DNA from: Prinia subflava
Taxonomy: Eukaryota; Chordata; Aves; Passeriformes; Cisticolidae
Direction of reading: 5' to 3'
Assembly (NCBI RefSeq): GCF_021018805.1
Contig: NC_086251.1
Coordinates: forward strand, 39,316,767-39,380,766
Length of the DNA stretch: 64,000 nucleotides
Below, one piece after another: positions 63,821-64,000 of the stretch. The position numbers were made by a program, and so were the translations under genes. Each line of letters begins with the position of its first letter. Positions within the stretch are counted from its first letter, which is position 1. Below the pieces are notes generated by a model. That model ran no database searches and was not told where the DNA came from. It was given only the letters and a program-made list of their open reading frames with translations.

Positions 63821-63914
63821 ATTTCTTCAAGATGAACTTCTAGATCTTTTTTTAATGGATATTCTCATATCACTTCCTGTGGAATCGTCCAACAGAAAAA
63901 TTTGGTTTGCTTAA
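63821..63914 (+). CDS. Probable further coding exon, possibly terminal
   Basis: The acceptor ACCATCATTTTACAG is good. The first base completes an Arg codon with AG from the 61,195 exon. Thirty codons follow, encoding FLQDELLDLFLMDILISLPV and a short basic tail, then TAA at 63,912. The leucine-rich stretch suggests an amphipathic or coiled-coil helix. No strong donor was seen before the stop, so this could be the last coding exon. A weak donor (ATTTG|GTTTGC) would let the gene continue past the window edge. Phase agreement with two upstream exons supports it. No family is recognised. Confidence 0.4.
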
Positions 63915-64000
63915 ACCCAAGCATCACTTTGATCCCCAAATGTTTTGTAACTTTTTGTTCCGTATTACACAATACGGTTTTTAATATTTGCTTTCCTTAA

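Larger units (their letters stand above)
14000..63914 (+). other. Predicted rightward transcription unit, long introns
   Basis: This span is inferred from a CpG-island promoter with a plus-strand donor at its left end and phase-compatible plus-strand exons at 44,583, 61,195 and 63,821. The intron before the 61,195 exon would be about 16.5 kb and the first introns tens of kb, which is normal for a vertebrate gene. Whether the promoter and these exons belong to one transcript is not proven. An intervening gene start could be hidden. The gene may also extend past the right edge of the window. Confidence 0.4.

Overview
The window is nuclear DNA of a bird. The evidence is its interspersed repeats: seven pieces of the avian LINE CR1, including complete 3' ends, and several LTRs of types I recognise from memory as avian endogenous retrovirus families (songbird-like, but the order is inference). 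Most of the 64 kb is AT-rich intronic or intergenic sequence with CpG-rich promoter islands at about 11.2-12.3 kb and 13.9-14.4 kb. No tRNA, rRNA, CRISPR array or prokaryotic-type operon was seen.

Layout. 1-11.2 kb: AT-rich sequence with one CR1 copy (4.6-5.6 kb) and a few weak exon-like segments on both strands. 11.2-14.6 kb: two CpG islands about 2 kb apart. The left island carries a strong minus-strand splice donor, so a leftward transcript probably starts there. The right island carries a strong plus-strand donor at 14,100, preceded by GC boxes and followed by a G-rich 11-bp tandem repeat. 14.6-64 kb: this looks like the long introns of one rightward gene, interrupted by a solo LTR at 17.1 kb, an opposite-strand LTR at 24.8 kb, CR1 pieces, and a short LTR-internal-LTR retroviral element at 52.3-54.5 kb.

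The best coding evidence is three plus-strand exons at 44,583-44,662, 61,195-61,381 and 63,821-63,914. Each has a good acceptor, the first two have good donors, and the reading phases join exactly. They encode a Glu/Lys/Ser-rich segment that I could not assign to a family. Earlier exon-like stretches at 34.7, 32.8, 26.2 and 15.6 kb are weaker candidates for the same gene. I name no host gene, because none could be recognised with confidence.

Limits: splice-site matching by eye in 60 kb of AT-rich DNA gives many chance exons. Entries below about 0.3 confidence are leads only.
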